Under the pieces are notes generated by a model. It was not told the DNA's origin. It did not search any database and saw nothing but the letters and a program-made list of their open reading frames with translations. From Staphylococcus warneri (GTDB lineage Bacteria; Bacillota; Bacilli; Staphylococcales; Staphylococcaceae): a DNA stretch of 64,000 bases. The stretch is from NCBI RefSeq assembly GCF_900636385.1, contig NZ_LR134269.1, forward strand, positions 682,001 to 746,000. The letters are read 5' to 3'. The translations under genes and the position numbers were made by a program. Each line of letters starts with the position of its first letter. Within the stretch, counting starts at the first letter, position 1. This document shows positions 29,785 through 38,176 of this stretch, piece by piece.

Positions 29785-30792
29785 ATGAAAGGTATCAAGT
29801 TTTTGAGCATACTCGGCTTAATGTTAGCTTTAGTATTAGTCACTGCATGCGGTAGCGTAAGTAATAATGGGTCAGACGACTCTAAAAATAAATCAGCGTC
29901 TAAAGATGGGGTTGAAATTAAACGTGCTGAAGGAACAACTAAAGTTCCTAAACATCCTAAACGTGTGGTCGTTCTTGAATATTCATTTGTAGATGCATTA
30001 GCAGCGTTAGATGTTAAACCTGTAGGGGTTGCAGATGATAATAAAAAAGAACGTATTATTAAACCCTTAAGAGATAAAATCGGAAATTATACTTCAGTAG
30101 GTGCTCGTAAGCAACCCAATTTAGAAGAGATTAGTAAGTTAAAACCAGATTTAATTATTGCTGATAGCAACAGACATAAAGGTATTTATAAAGATTTAAA
30201 CAAAATTGCACCAACGATCGAACTAAAAAGTTTCGATGGGAACTATGATGATAATATCGATGCATTCAAAACAATTTCTAAGGCATTAGGTAAAGAAGAC
30301 GAAGGTAAAAAACGTCTAAAAGAACATGATAAGAAAATTGCTGAATACAAAAAAGACATCAAATTTGATAAAGATGAAAAAGTATTACCAGCTGTAGCGG
30401 CAAAATCAAGTTTCTTAGGACATCCTAGTGAATCATATGTTGGTCAATTCCTAACACAATTAGGATTTAAAGAAGCATTATCACCAGATGTTACAAAAGG
30501 TTTAAGTAAATACTTAAAAGGTCCTTATTTAGAAATGAATTCAGAAACATTGTCTGACGTTAATCCAGGTCGTATGTTTATTATGACTGATAAAGCGAGT
30601 CCAGATGAACCAACATTCAAGAAAATGCAAAAAGATCCAGTCTGGAAAAAACTTGACGCTGTTAAAAATGATCGTGTAGACGTTGTAGATCGTGATTTAT
30701 GGGCTAGAGCTCGTGGATTAATTTCTTCTGAAGAAATGGCGAAAGAATTAGTTGAGATTTCTAAAAAGGATCACAATAAAGACGATAAGTAA
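29785..30792 (+). CDS. htsA: Staphyloferrin A-binding lipoprotein HtsA
   Basis: Class III periplasmic-binding-type lipoprotein that captures ferric staphyloferrin A at the cell surface. It has 335 aa. The signal peptide ends in lipobox LVTAC, with lipidated Cys about 22, then a Ser/Asn/Lys linker. FecB-like domains follow ([45 protein letters not shown]). Several arginines in the C-terminal lobe ([11 protein letters not shown]) fit the ligand-binding arginines of HtsA. AAGGAGTGG precedes the ATG. First gene of htsABC. Confidence 0.95.
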   Translation: MKGIKFLSILGLMLALVLVTACGSVSNNGSDDSKNKSASKDGVEIKRAEGTTKVPKHPKRVVVLEYSFVDALAALDVKPVGVADDNKKERIIKPLRDKIGNYTSVGARKQPNLEEISKLKPDLIIADSNRHKGIYKDLNKIAPTIELKSFDGNYDDNIDAFKTISKALGKEDEGKKRLKEHDKKIAEYKKDIKFDKDEKVLPAVAAKSSFLGHPSESYVGQFLTQLGFKEALSPDVTKGLSKYLKGPYLEMNSETLSDVNPGRMFIMTDKASPDEPTFKKMQKDPVWKKLDAVKNDRVDVVDRDLWARARGLISSEEMAKELVEISKKDHNKDDK

Positions 30793-30803
30793 GGTGGAAA
30801 ACT

Positions 30804-31835
30804 ATGACTATGAAGGAACAAAGTAGTCAATCCGCTATACTACAAGAAAAAAGAAAACGCACTACACTCACATATATTGTGAGTGTGTGCTTTCTTTTTA
30901 TTTGTATTTATTTAAATTTAGCGATTGGTTCTTCTCATATTGAATTTAAAGATATCATTCATTATATAACAGGTCATACTGATACGAAACAGACATTCTT
31001 GATACATAATTCTAGAATGCCACGCATGTTAGCAGGTTTATTAATCGGTGGTGCATTGGCACTTGCAGGTTTATTAATGCAATCTATTACGAGGAACCCA
31101 TTAGCCTCACCACAAATATTTGGTGTGAATGCTGGAGCTTCTTTCGTTATTGTATTAATAACGGTTCTGATACCTTCACTTGAAAGCTATTCCATGATTT
31201 TAGCAATGATTGGTGCATTTTTAGGTGGATTAACGGTCTATACACTTTCAGGTTCAACTAAGGCAATGACACCAGTTAAATTAGCATTGGCAGGTATGGC
31301 TATTCATCTATTCTTCAGTAGTATGACTCAAGGAGTAATATTGTTAAATGAAGATTCCAACTCATCAGTGATGTTTTGGTTAGTAGGTTCATTGTCAGGT
31401 GTTAAGTGGCCAGAAGTGATTGCTATTACACCATGGTTAGTTGTGGCTATGATAGTTACAATGCTTATGGGACGTCAATTAACAATAATGGAACTAGGCG
31501 ACGATATTGCTAAAGGATTAGGTCAAAAAATTCAAGTTGTTCGAATGCTCTTAGGATTATTAGTCATTATTTTAGCGGGTTTATCAGTTTCAATCGCAGG
31601 TCCAATAGGATTTGTAGGCTTAATCGTACCTCATATTGTAAAACGTTATATCAAAAATAATTATATCTTAATGATTCCACTCACTATTATAATTGGTGCC
31701 GATTTATTATTATTTTCTGATGTTTTATCACGACTTGTCACACATCCTTTTGAATCTCCAGTTGGTATCGTGACTTCTTTCGTAGGTGCATTTTACTTCT
31801 TATTTATCACAGTTAAAGGGGTGAAACGCGTATGA
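30804..31835 (+). CDS. htsB: Staphyloferrin A ABC permease HtsB
   Basis: FecCD-type membrane permease subunit, 343 aa, with about ten membrane segments. Visible motifs are RMPRMLAGLLIGGALALAGLLMQ, NPLASPQIFGVNAGAS and the ATPase-contact region VSIAGPIGFVGLIVPHI. AGGTGGA precedes the ATG at 30804. The stop overlaps the htsC start by 4 bp. No ATPase is encoded here; in S. aureus FhuC energises HtsBC. Codons 15-33 also encode a terminator-like hairpin (30848-30900). Confidence 0.94.
   Translation: MTMKEQSSQSAILQEKRKRTTLTYIVSVCFLFICIYLNLAIGSSHIEFKDIIHYITGHTDTKQTFLIHNSRMPRMLAGLLIGGALALAGLLMQSITRNPLASPQIFGVNAGASFVIVLITVLIPSLESYSMILAMIGAFLGGLTVYTLSGSTKAMTPVKLALAGMAIHLFFSSMTQGVILLNEDSNSSVMFWLVGSLSGVKWPEVIAITPWLVVAMIVTMLMGRQLTIMELGDDIAKGLGQKIQVVRMLLGLLVIILAGLSVSIAGPIGFVGLIVPHIVKRYIKNNYILMIPLTIIIGADLLLFSDVLSRLVTHPFESPVGIVTSFVGAFYFLFITVKGVKRV
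30848..30905 (+). terminator. Terminator-like hairpin inside htsB
   Basis: Core arms CACTCAC (30865-30871) and GTGAGTG (30879-30885) are extended by GCAC/GTGC and A-rich/T-rich flanks with small bulges, then TTTTTATTTG. It resembles an intrinsic terminator 45 bp inside htsB. It may lower transcription of htsBC relative to htsA. Confidence 0.5.
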
Positions 31836-32797
31836 CAAGGAAGAAGCATATGATTAGATATAGTATTGTTACAATATTATTAGTTATTAGTGCCATTTTT
31901 AGCCTATGTATTGGCTCAGTAATCGTGAATCCTATCGAGGCGATTAAAGGCATCTTCACACATGATAATTTTATTTTAAATGAATATAGAATCCCTAGAA
32001 CATTATTAGGACTGATTATCGGTAGCAGTTTAGCGATATCTGGGGCAATTATCCAAGGTGTTGTTCGAAATCCACTTGCCTCTCCAGATGTGATAGGTAT
32101 CTCTAAAGGTGCCAGTTTAGCTGCTGTTATTATCATCATGCTATTTCCATCAGCACCATTAGCGATATTACCTATTGGTTCGTTTATTGGGGCGTTAATG
32201 ATTAGTTTAATATTGTCTTTTTTAATTTCTAAATTTGATGTTAAAGGATCTAATTTAGCTTTAATTGGTTTAGCAATAGGGGCAATATGTACGGCGATTG
32301 TGCAGTTTTTATTAATTCGCAATCCAATGGATGCTAATAATGCGCTTGTTTGGTTAACTGGTAGTTTATACGGTCATAATATTTCAAACTTCTTATCTAT
32401 ATTACCTTGGTTCATTATCACTATTCCGATAATTTTAATGTTGAGCCATCAATTGGATATCCTAGGATTGGGAGATAACGTCGCTGTCGCATTAGGTGCT
32501 AAAGTTAAAAGATTAAAAATGGTGTTACTCATCTTATCAGTAATGTTAGCAGGCGCTTCAATTTCAGTTGTTGGTGGTATAAGTTTCTTAGGATTGATTT
32601 CACCACATATCGCAAGACAAATAGTTGGCCATAAAACAATGCATGTCGCAATAATGTCAGGTTTAATCGGAGCGATATTATTAACATTTGGTGATGGTTT
32701 AGCGAGAGGTATTCATCCGCCATTAGATATTCCAGTAGGTGTCATTATTGCTATTATCGGTGCACCTTACTTCTTATTCTTATTAAGAAAAATGTAA
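31832..32797 (+). CDS. htsC: Staphyloferrin A ABC permease HtsC
   Basis: Second FecCD-type permease subunit, 321 aa, with about nine or ten membrane segments. Motifs: RIPRTLLGLIIGSSLAISGAIIQ, NPLASPDVIGISKGAS and VVGGISFLGLISPHIAR. Start overlaps htsB by 4 bp with GGGGTG upstream, so translation is coupled. Forms the heterodimeric channel with HtsB. Last gene of htsABC; a hairpin follows at 32827. Confidence 0.94.
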   Translation: MTRKKHMIRYSIVTILLVISAIFSLCIGSVIVNPIEAIKGIFTHDNFILNEYRIPRTLLGLIIGSSLAISGAIIQGVVRNPLASPDVIGISKGASLAAVIIIMLFPSAPLAILPIGSFIGALMISLILSFLISKFDVKGSNLALIGLAIGAICTAIVQFLLIRNPMDANNALVWLTGSLYGHNISNFLSILPWFIITIPIILMLSHQLDILGLGDNVAVALGAKVKRLKMVLLILSVMLAGASISVVGGISFLGLISPHIARQIVGHKTMHVAIMSGLIGAILLTFGDGLARGIHPPLDIPVGVIIAIIGAPYFLFLLRKM

Positions 32798-32826
32798 TAA
32801 TTAGTGATACGACTCATAGACATTGT

Positions 32827-32868
32827 ATGCATCAAGATACATGATATTGTGTTTCTTGGTGCATTTTC
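32827..32868 (+). terminator. htsABC terminator
   Basis: Arms ATGCATCAAGA (32827-32837) and TCTTGGTGCAT (32854-32864), one wobble, then a short TTTT. The T-run is weak. The rest of the gap to 33078 is AT-rich with no further feature I can name. Confidence 0.65.
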
Positions 32869-33078
32869 CATGTCACAAAATATTTAAATGAGTAACTATA
32901 TATTTATAAAATTATTTAACTTTTAGCCATTGCACTTTGAATGTAAATCGCGTATAGTATTAAATACTTAATTATTCATAAAAATGTATATATATGAAAG
33001 AGTGTTTTGAAACAAATATAAATGTAATTTGAGTATATATAATTGTATTTTTAAATAGAAAGAAATGGATGACGAAAG

Positions 33079-34449
33079 ATGAATAGATATTCTAAGCAAG
33101 AAATCATTAAAGGTCGAATTAAATTTATAACGATGTCACTTATCGGCATTATTTTATTTTTAATTCCTATACCAGTAGAACAAGATGGTAAAAAGCAAAC
33201 GACGCTACCTGTTGCATTTTTAGCTAATTGGCTGAAAGATATTGTTGGTGGAGCAATGCCTTTTATCATTGTGACGATTATAACTTTATCAGCTATTTTA
33301 ACACTCATTTGTTCTACGATTTTAAAAGATAAATTGGATCCAAAAGGATTATTATATAATGCGTTTAATGTGAATGTAAGTTGGATAATATTAAGGGTTT
33401 TAGCAGTAATCTTTGCATGGATGACGTTACTTAAAGTTGGACCTAAAATGATATATTCAGAAGATACTGGTGGTCTTGTGTTTTCTAGTTTATTACCAAC
33501 TTTAGTAGCAGTATTTTTATTTGCGGCTTTATTTTTACCATTACTTATGGAATACGGCCTGTTAGAGTTGTTAGGGCCTTTATTTAGACCTGTCATGCGA
33601 CCGTTGTTTACATTACCTGGCCGTTCAACAGTTGATAATTTAGCATCTTTTATTGGAGATGGTACTGTTGGTGTATTAATAACTAGTCGTCAATATGAAG
33701 AAGGTTTTTATTCAAGAAGGGAAGCAACAGTGATTTCAACTACTTTTAGTGTGGTTTCTATTACCTTTGCTATTATTATTGCAGATACTGTTAAAATGCA
33801 AGATCAATTTTTCTTATTCTATTTAAGTGTTATTATTTCATGTTTAATTGCGGCGGTTATCATGCCAAGAATATGGCCCTTGAATAAGATACCAGATGAA
33901 TATGCGAAAGAAGTATCGAGTGATGCAAGAACAGAGCAACTTCCTGAAGGTAAAACAGCAATTGGTCATGGATTTGATATGGCTACAGAAGTAGGGATTA
34001 AAGCACCAGGTGTGAAAGGCTTCTTTAAAGCCGGATTAAAAACAGTCGTAGATATGTGGTTTGTTATATTACCTATAGTGATGAGCATTGGTACGATTGC
34101 TACTATAATTGCGAACTATACGCCAATCTTTGAATTAATTGGGAAACCATTCGTTCCATTTTTACAACTCTTACAAATACCTGAAGCTACACACGCATCT
34201 CAAACCATTTTAATTGGTTTTGCAGATATGTTTTTACCATCTATATTAATTGAAAGTGCACATAGTGATTTAACTCGATTTGTTATTGGTGCATTGAGTA
34301 TTACACAATTAATATATTTATCAGAAGTAGGCGGCGTCATTTTAGGTTCAAAAATACCAGTTAATATCGGTAAACTATTTGTTATCTTCTTAATCAGAAC
34401 AATTATTACATTACCTATTATTACTTTAATCGCACATCTATTTTTATAA
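33079..34449 (+). CDS. YjiH family membrane protein (nucleoside-recognition Gate domain)
   Basis: Integral membrane protein of 456 aa with about ten to twelve hydrophobic segments. The Gate/nucleoside-recognition region includes GRSTVDNLASFIGDGTVGVLITSRQYEEGFYSRREA (written here by its start and motifs SFIGDGTVG and YSRREA, about 190-220) and a second set near the C-terminus. Related to YjiH and to SpmA/FeoB/NupC gates; the transported substrate is unknown. A MMDDER-like start with ATG at 33079 follows GAAATGGATGACG, a weak ribosome-binding site. It lies downstream of htsC but behind its own gap, so cotranscription is uncertain. Confidence 0.8.
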   Translation: MNRYSKQEIIKGRIKFITMSLIGIILFLIPIPVEQDGKKQTTLPVAFLANWLKDIVGGAMPFIIVTIITLSAILTLICSTILKDKLDPKGLLYNAFNVNVSWIILRVLAVIFAWMTLLKVGPKMIYSEDTGGLVFSSLLPTLVAVFLFAALFLPLLMEYGLLELLGPLFRPVMRPLFTLPGRSTVDNLASFIGDGTVGVLITSRQYEEGFYSRREATVISTTFSVVSITFAIIIADTVKMQDQFFLFYLSVIISCLIAAVIMPRIWPLNKIPDEYAKEVSSDARTEQLPEGKTAIGHGFDMATEVGIKAPGVKGFFKAGLKTVVDMWFVILPIVMSIGTIATIIANYTPIFELIGKPFVPFLQLLQIPEATHASQTILIGFADMFLPSILIESAHSDLTRFVIGALSITQLIYLSEVGGVILGSKIPVNIGKLFVIFLIRTIITLPIITLIAHLFL

Positions 34450-34454
34450 TATAT

Positions 34455-34508
34455 AAGCCAAGATGCCTTATTTGTTGTATTAACAACTGCACATCTTGGC
34501 TTTTTTTC
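34455..34508 (+). terminator. Terminator of the YjiH-like gene
   Basis: Arms AAGCCAAGAT (34455-34464) and ATCTTGGCTT (34493-34502) with an inner GTTGT/ACAAC stem, followed by a T-run. Confidence 0.85.
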
Positions 34509-34530
34509 TATTCTAACTATATTGATATTG

Positions 34531-34854
34531 TTATGGATTTAAAACAGATAGTACATTTGCTTTTACGATTTGGTTTTTAATAACTGGAGATGGTTCGTCG
34601 CTTTTTGAATCTTTTGGTCGTTGATGCGCCTCTTTAAATGCATCGCTTTTTACCCAGTTATTGAAATCATCTTCAGTTTCCCACCATGTATTAACGTACA
34701 TATCCTCAGTTTCATCATCTTCGTTATTGACTTGCCAAACTTCGATTTTATTAAATCCTTTTAGCGATTCAATTTTTCCACCTTGTGTGAATCTTGGTGC
34801 CATTTTTTCTGCGAAACCTTGTTTAACAGTAATGCGATTTGTAACAACAAACAT
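34531..34854 (-). CDS. IsdG-family haem-degrading monooxygenase
   Basis: Small ABM-fold enzyme, 107 aa from the ATG at 34854 (AAGGAG lies 8 bp upstream; the GTG at 34863 is too close to it). The three key residues of IsdG-type haem oxygenases are present at the expected positions: Asn6, Trp67 and His77. Members open the haem ring and free iron, giving staphylobilin. The sequence is not the IsdG or IsdI I recall from S. aureus; it is closer to Listeria/Bacillus relatives. No isd genes are near. A promoter-region dyad at 34911-34931 may control it. Confidence 0.85.
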   Translation of the reverse strand: MFVVTNRITVKQGFAEKMAPRFTQGGKIESLKGFNKIEVWQVNNEDDETEDMYVNTWWETEDDFNNWVKSDAFKEAHQRPKDSKSDEPSPVIKNQIVKANVLSVLNP

Positions 34855-34910
34855 TAAAATCACTCCTTATATATATTTAAATTATTCGTCAAATGTTATC
34901 TAATTAAATT

Positions 34911-34931
34911 ATAGTCCTTCATTAGGACTAT
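34911..34931. promoter_or_regulatory. Dyad in the promoter of the haem monooxygenase gene
   Basis: Inverted repeat ATAGTCCT (34911-34918) / AGGACTAT (34924-34931). On the minus strand TATAAT (reading 34912-34907) lies at its edge, so the dyad covers the promoter spacer. It is not a Fur box. The binding protein is unknown. Confidence 0.5.
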
Positions 34932-34984
34932 TAAAAATAAAAAGAGACAATGAGCATTGCGATTATTAGCAATATCATTGTCTC
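34932..34984 (-). terminator. Terminator of the SunI-like gene
   Basis: Arms GAGACAATGA... (34944-34960) and ...TCATTGTCTC (34969-34984), with small bulges. On the minus strand it is followed by a T-rich run (34943-34932). Confidence 0.8.
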
Positions 34985-35014
34985 AAAGTTTATGAAAACT
35001 CTATTAAAATAAGA

Positions 35015-35275
35015 TTATTTTGTTAATTCGTTGTATACTTTTTGATCATTTTGAGTATAAATAATGTATTCATGGTCATCTGTATCGATAATAACGCGAT
35101 TTGTTTTACCGAATGTAGAACCGATTCTAGAAACTTCTCTACCTTCAACGTTAGGTACTGCGTGAATATCTTGGTCTTGAGAGATATTTTTAATTTCGTT
35201 TGTTGGAATTTTAATATCTGCTACTCTCCATTGAATTCTAACCTCATTATTATCTTTTTTTACTGTCATTGCCAT
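35015..35275 (-). CDS. SunI/YnzG-like small protein
   Basis: Protein of about 86 aa from the ATG at 35275 (a GTG at 35287 and ATG at 35269 are alternatives; the ribosome-binding site AAAGGA is slightly far). The pattern of beta strands, [18 protein letters not shown] and [27 protein letters not shown], resembles the SunI/YnzG family, whose namesake gives immunity to the lantibiotic-like sublancin in Bacillus. No N-terminal membrane segment is seen here, unlike SunI. Function in staphylococci is unknown. Confidence 0.65.
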   Translation of the reverse strand: MAMTVKKDNNEVRIQWRVADIKIPTNEIKNISQDQDIHAVPNVEGREVSRIGSTFGKTNRVIIDTDDHEYIIYTQNDQKVYNELTK

Positions 35276-35472
35276 GATCCAATACACATCCTTTAATTAA
35301 TTTTGTAAGTATATCATAAATCATTTTGTAACCGTTTTCAAGATATAATGTGATACTTTTTAAAATTAAGTCATACTAATTAATAATGATTTAAAAAATA
35401 GAAGAGACCGAAAATACGTTCGTATAAATAAGGAGAATATGATAAAATATTGCTATTAAAGGAGAGGTAATT

Positions 35473-35994
35473 ATGACTGGAAAGACACATGCATCTTGTG
35501 GTTTATTAGTAGGTGCTCTAACAACTCAATATTTTCATACAGATTTATTTTCATCAGTGACAGTTATTGTATTGTCGGTTATTTCTAGTTTATTACCTGA
35601 TATTTGTCATACCCAAAGTAAAATAGGTAGGAAATTTAAAATACTTAGTTTTTTAATTCGACTGTTATTTGGTCATCGGACATTTACCCATTCATTGCTA
35701 TTTATAGGAATCATTGGATTTTTACTTCATATCATAGAGGCACCTATATATTATGAAGTAGCAATTATCATAGGATTGATTTCACATGTTATACTAGATA
35801 TGGTAACACCTAAAGGGGTTAAATTATTGTATCCATTGCCAATAACAATTAAAACACCGTTGAATTTTAAAACAGGTGGACTTGTAGATTTATCACTTGC
35901 AACTGCTTTAACAGTTGGAGCTATTTATGTGTTTTTTCAAAGTGAAGTAAATGATATCATACATCATTGGGGATACATATTTACGCAATATTAA
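35473..35994 (+). CDS. YdjM-like membrane metal-dependent hydrolase
   Basis: Membrane protein of 173 aa with about four hydrophobic segments. The motif FGHRTFTHSLLF (about 72-83) and LLPDICHTQSKIGRK (about 39-53) are the conserved metal-binding parts of the YdjM/DUF457 family. Family members are predicted metal-dependent hydrolases; in some bacteria they belong to the SOS regulon. AAAGGAGAGG precedes the ATG. No operon partner: the next gene begins 66 bp later in the same direction. Confidence 0.85.
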   Translation: MTGKTHASCGLLVGALTTQYFHTDLFSSVTVIVLSVISSLLPDICHTQSKIGRKFKILSFLIRLLFGHRTFTHSLLFIGIIGFLLHIIEAPIYYEVAIIIGLISHVILDMVTPKGVKLLYPLPITIKTPLNFKTGGLVDLSLATALTVGAIYVFFQSEVNDIIHHWGYIFTQY

Positions 35995-36060
35995 AAACAA
36001 GATACATAAATTCGAATATACAATCGAGTGAAATTATAATTTACATAAGGAGACAAATTA

Positions 36061-37248
36061 ATGTTAGAGAAAAATAAATTAGAGAAATTTAATCAACAAC
36101 ATTTATACGAATATGAAAAATTGATGAGTAGTAATGAAAAGCACGCGCTTGAAGATAAACTTGAATCATTAGATTTAGAAGAAATTCAAGAAATGTATAA
36201 AAACTTATATGTTAATAGACAAACCATTGATGATACATCAGATGTATCGGAAGTTAAATATACTGTAAAGTCTGAACTTGATGAACAAGTGAAAGATGAA
36301 TATAGAAATCAAGGTATTGAAGCAATAAGAAATGGCCAGTTTGCAGTCGTATTAATGGCTGGTGGTCAAGGGACTAGATTAGGGTATTCAGGTCCAAAAG
36401 GATCATTTGAAATAGAAGGCGTAAGTTTGTTTGAATTACAAGCGCGTCAATTGATGGCATTGAAGAAAGAAACAGGACATACAATGGATTGGTATATCAT
36501 GACTAGTGATACCAATCATGAAGCTACTTTAGCTTATTTTGAACAACATCAATATTTTAATTATGATATAGATAAAATACATTTCTTTAAACAAGATAAT
36601 ATCGTTGCATTAAGTGAAGAAGGCCAACTTGTATTAAATGAAGCGGGTCATATTATGGAGACACCAAACGGTAATGGCGGTATCTTTAAATCACTTAAAA
36701 AAGCTGGCTACCTTGATAAAATGAAACAAGATAATGTTAAATATATATTTTTAAATAATATTGATAATGTTTTAGTTAAAGTTTTAGATCCTATGTTTGC
36801 AGGATTTACAGTTTCCAACAATAAAGATATTACGTCTAAGACAATACAACCTAAGCAAGGTGAAAGTGTCGGTAGACTTGTAAATAAAGATAGCAAAGAT
36901 ACAGTTCTTGAGTATTCTGAACTAGATCCTAATGTTGCAAATCAATTTGATAATGCAAACATCGGTATTCATGCATTTAAATTAGGATTTATTATGAGTG
37001 CAGTTGATAGGGAATTACCATATCACTTAGCAATTAAAAATTTAAAACAACTAGATGAAGACTTTGGAGTAGTTGAACGACCAACACTTAAATTCGAGTT
37101 ATTCTATTTTGATATCTTCCGTTATGGTACTAGTTTTATTACGTTACAAGTACCTAGAGAAGAAGAGTTTTCACCATTGAAAAATAAAGAAGGAAAAGAC
37201 AGTGTAGAAACGGCAACAGCTGATTTGAAACGAATGGGAATGATTTAA
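36061..37248 (+). CDS. UDP-N-acetylhexosamine/UDP-sugar pyrophosphorylase family uridylyltransferase
   Basis: Uridylyltransferase that joins UTP to a sugar-1-phosphate. It has 395 aa. The nucleotide motif [17 protein letters not shown] is at about 98-114, followed by the UDPGP family segments [13 protein letters not shown] and [15 protein letters not shown]. It is the eukaryotic-type UDPGP family, distinct from GlmU and GalU. The preferred sugar is not deducible. AAGGAGAC precedes the ATG. The hemolysin III gene follows within about 20 bp, so they are probably cotranscribed. Confidence 0.88.
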   Translation: MLEKNKLEKFNQQHLYEYEKLMSSNEKHALEDKLESLDLEEIQEMYKNLYVNRQTIDDTSDVSEVKYTVKSELDEQVKDEYRNQGIEAIRNGQFAVVLMAGGQGTRLGYSGPKGSFEIEGVSLFELQARQLMALKKETGHTMDWYIMTSDTNHEATLAYFEQHQYFNYDIDKIHFFKQDNIVALSEEGQLVLNEAGHIMETPNGNGGIFKSLKKAGYLDKMKQDNVKYIFLNNIDNVLVKVLDPMFAGFTVSNNKDITSKTIQPKQGESVGRLVNKDSKDTVLEYSELDPNVANQFDNANIGIHAFKLGFIMSAVDRELPYHLAIKNLKQLDEDFGVVERPTLKFELFYFDIFRYGTSFITLQVPREEEFSPLKNKEGKDSVETATADLKRMGMI

Positions 37249-37266
37249 ACTAAGGTGGTCCAGAGT

Positions 37267-37950
37267 ATGTCAAACACAGAACAACATATTGAATCAAATC
37301 ATAGTTCTTTTAAAGATATCATGCCTTTGTCATTTGGTGAGGAAGTTGGAAATACTGTCACGCATGGCTTTGCATCATTTTGTACAATGGTTATATTACC
37401 ATACGCTGCAGTGCATAGTTTTAATAAGCATGGGGCATTGTTATCGACAAGTATTTCAATATTTGTCATTAGTTTATTTTTGATGTTCATATCATCAACG
37501 GTCTATCATGCAATGGCGAATCATACAGTACAAAAATATGTATTGCGAATTATAGACCATAGTATGATATATGTTGCGATATCAGGTACATATACACCAA
37601 TATTGTTAAATGTAGTTGGTGGTTGGTTAGGTTGGACTGTGTTTATTCTATTATGGGGGACAACTGTGTGGGGGATTTTATATAAGTCAATCGCCACTCA
37701 TGTCAATCATAAGCTAAGTCTAATAGTATATTTAGTTATGGGTTGGGTAGGTGTTATATTTGCACCTATTATCATTTTAAGAACATCATGGTTATTTATA
37801 CTATTTATTGTATTAGGTGGTTTATCATATACTATTGGTGCTTGGTTTTATGCACAAAAGAACCGACCATATTTTCATATGATATGGCATATATTTATTT
37901 TAATTGCTTCATTTTTCCATTTAATAGGCATATTATTTTTTATGTCTTAG
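37267..37950 (+). CDS. Hemolysin III / YplQ-family membrane protein
   Basis: Integral membrane protein of 227 aa, start ATG at 37267 because AAGGTGG lies 8 bp upstream. Seven hydrophobic segments are visible. The family metal-site motifs are present: GEEVGNTVTHG near the N-terminus, SSTVYHAMANH (about 77-87), DHSMIYVAISGTYTPI and the C-terminal HMIWHIFILIASFFH. It belongs to the PAQR/hemolysin III superfamily. A haemolytic role is doubtful; related PAQR proteins are hydrolase-like. Probably cotranscribed with the uridylyltransferase. Confidence 0.88.
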   Translation: MSNTEQHIESNHSSFKDIMPLSFGEEVGNTVTHGFASFCTMVILPYAAVHSFNKHGALLSTSISIFVISLFLMFISSTVYHAMANHTVQKYVLRIIDHSMIYVAISGTYTPILLNVVGGWLGWTVFILLWGTTVWGILYKSIATHVNHKLSLIVYLVMGWVGVIFAPIIILRTSWLFILFIVLGGLSYTIGAWFYAQKNRPYFHMIWHIFILIASFFHLIGILFFMS

Positions 37951-37960
37951 ATGAAAAACT

Positions 37961-38008
37961 AAAGGTAGCTAGAGATTTTACAATCATGTCTCTAGTTACC
38001 TTTTTTAT
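37961..38008 (+). terminator. Terminator after the hemolysin III gene
   Basis: Arms AAAGGTAGCTAGAGA (37961-37975) and TCTCTAGTTACCTTT (37989-38003), one wobble, then a T-run. Confidence 0.88.
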
Positions 38009-38176
38009 AAATTAATTAGGAATCAATTAAATAAAGCGTTTATTTACAATTACAGTTGGAAAGATGAAATAAAATATAACAAAACGAAAAGTCATACTAA
38101 TTAATGATTGTTTTATTAAATGAAAGTCTATAATATAGATTGAGTTGTAAGAAAAATTAAGTTGGAGGACAACTAA

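Noticed and set aside
37743..38015. 90-aa frame overlapping the hemolysin III gene
   Set aside because: It runs in another frame through the real gene and through the terminator, with no ribosome-binding site.
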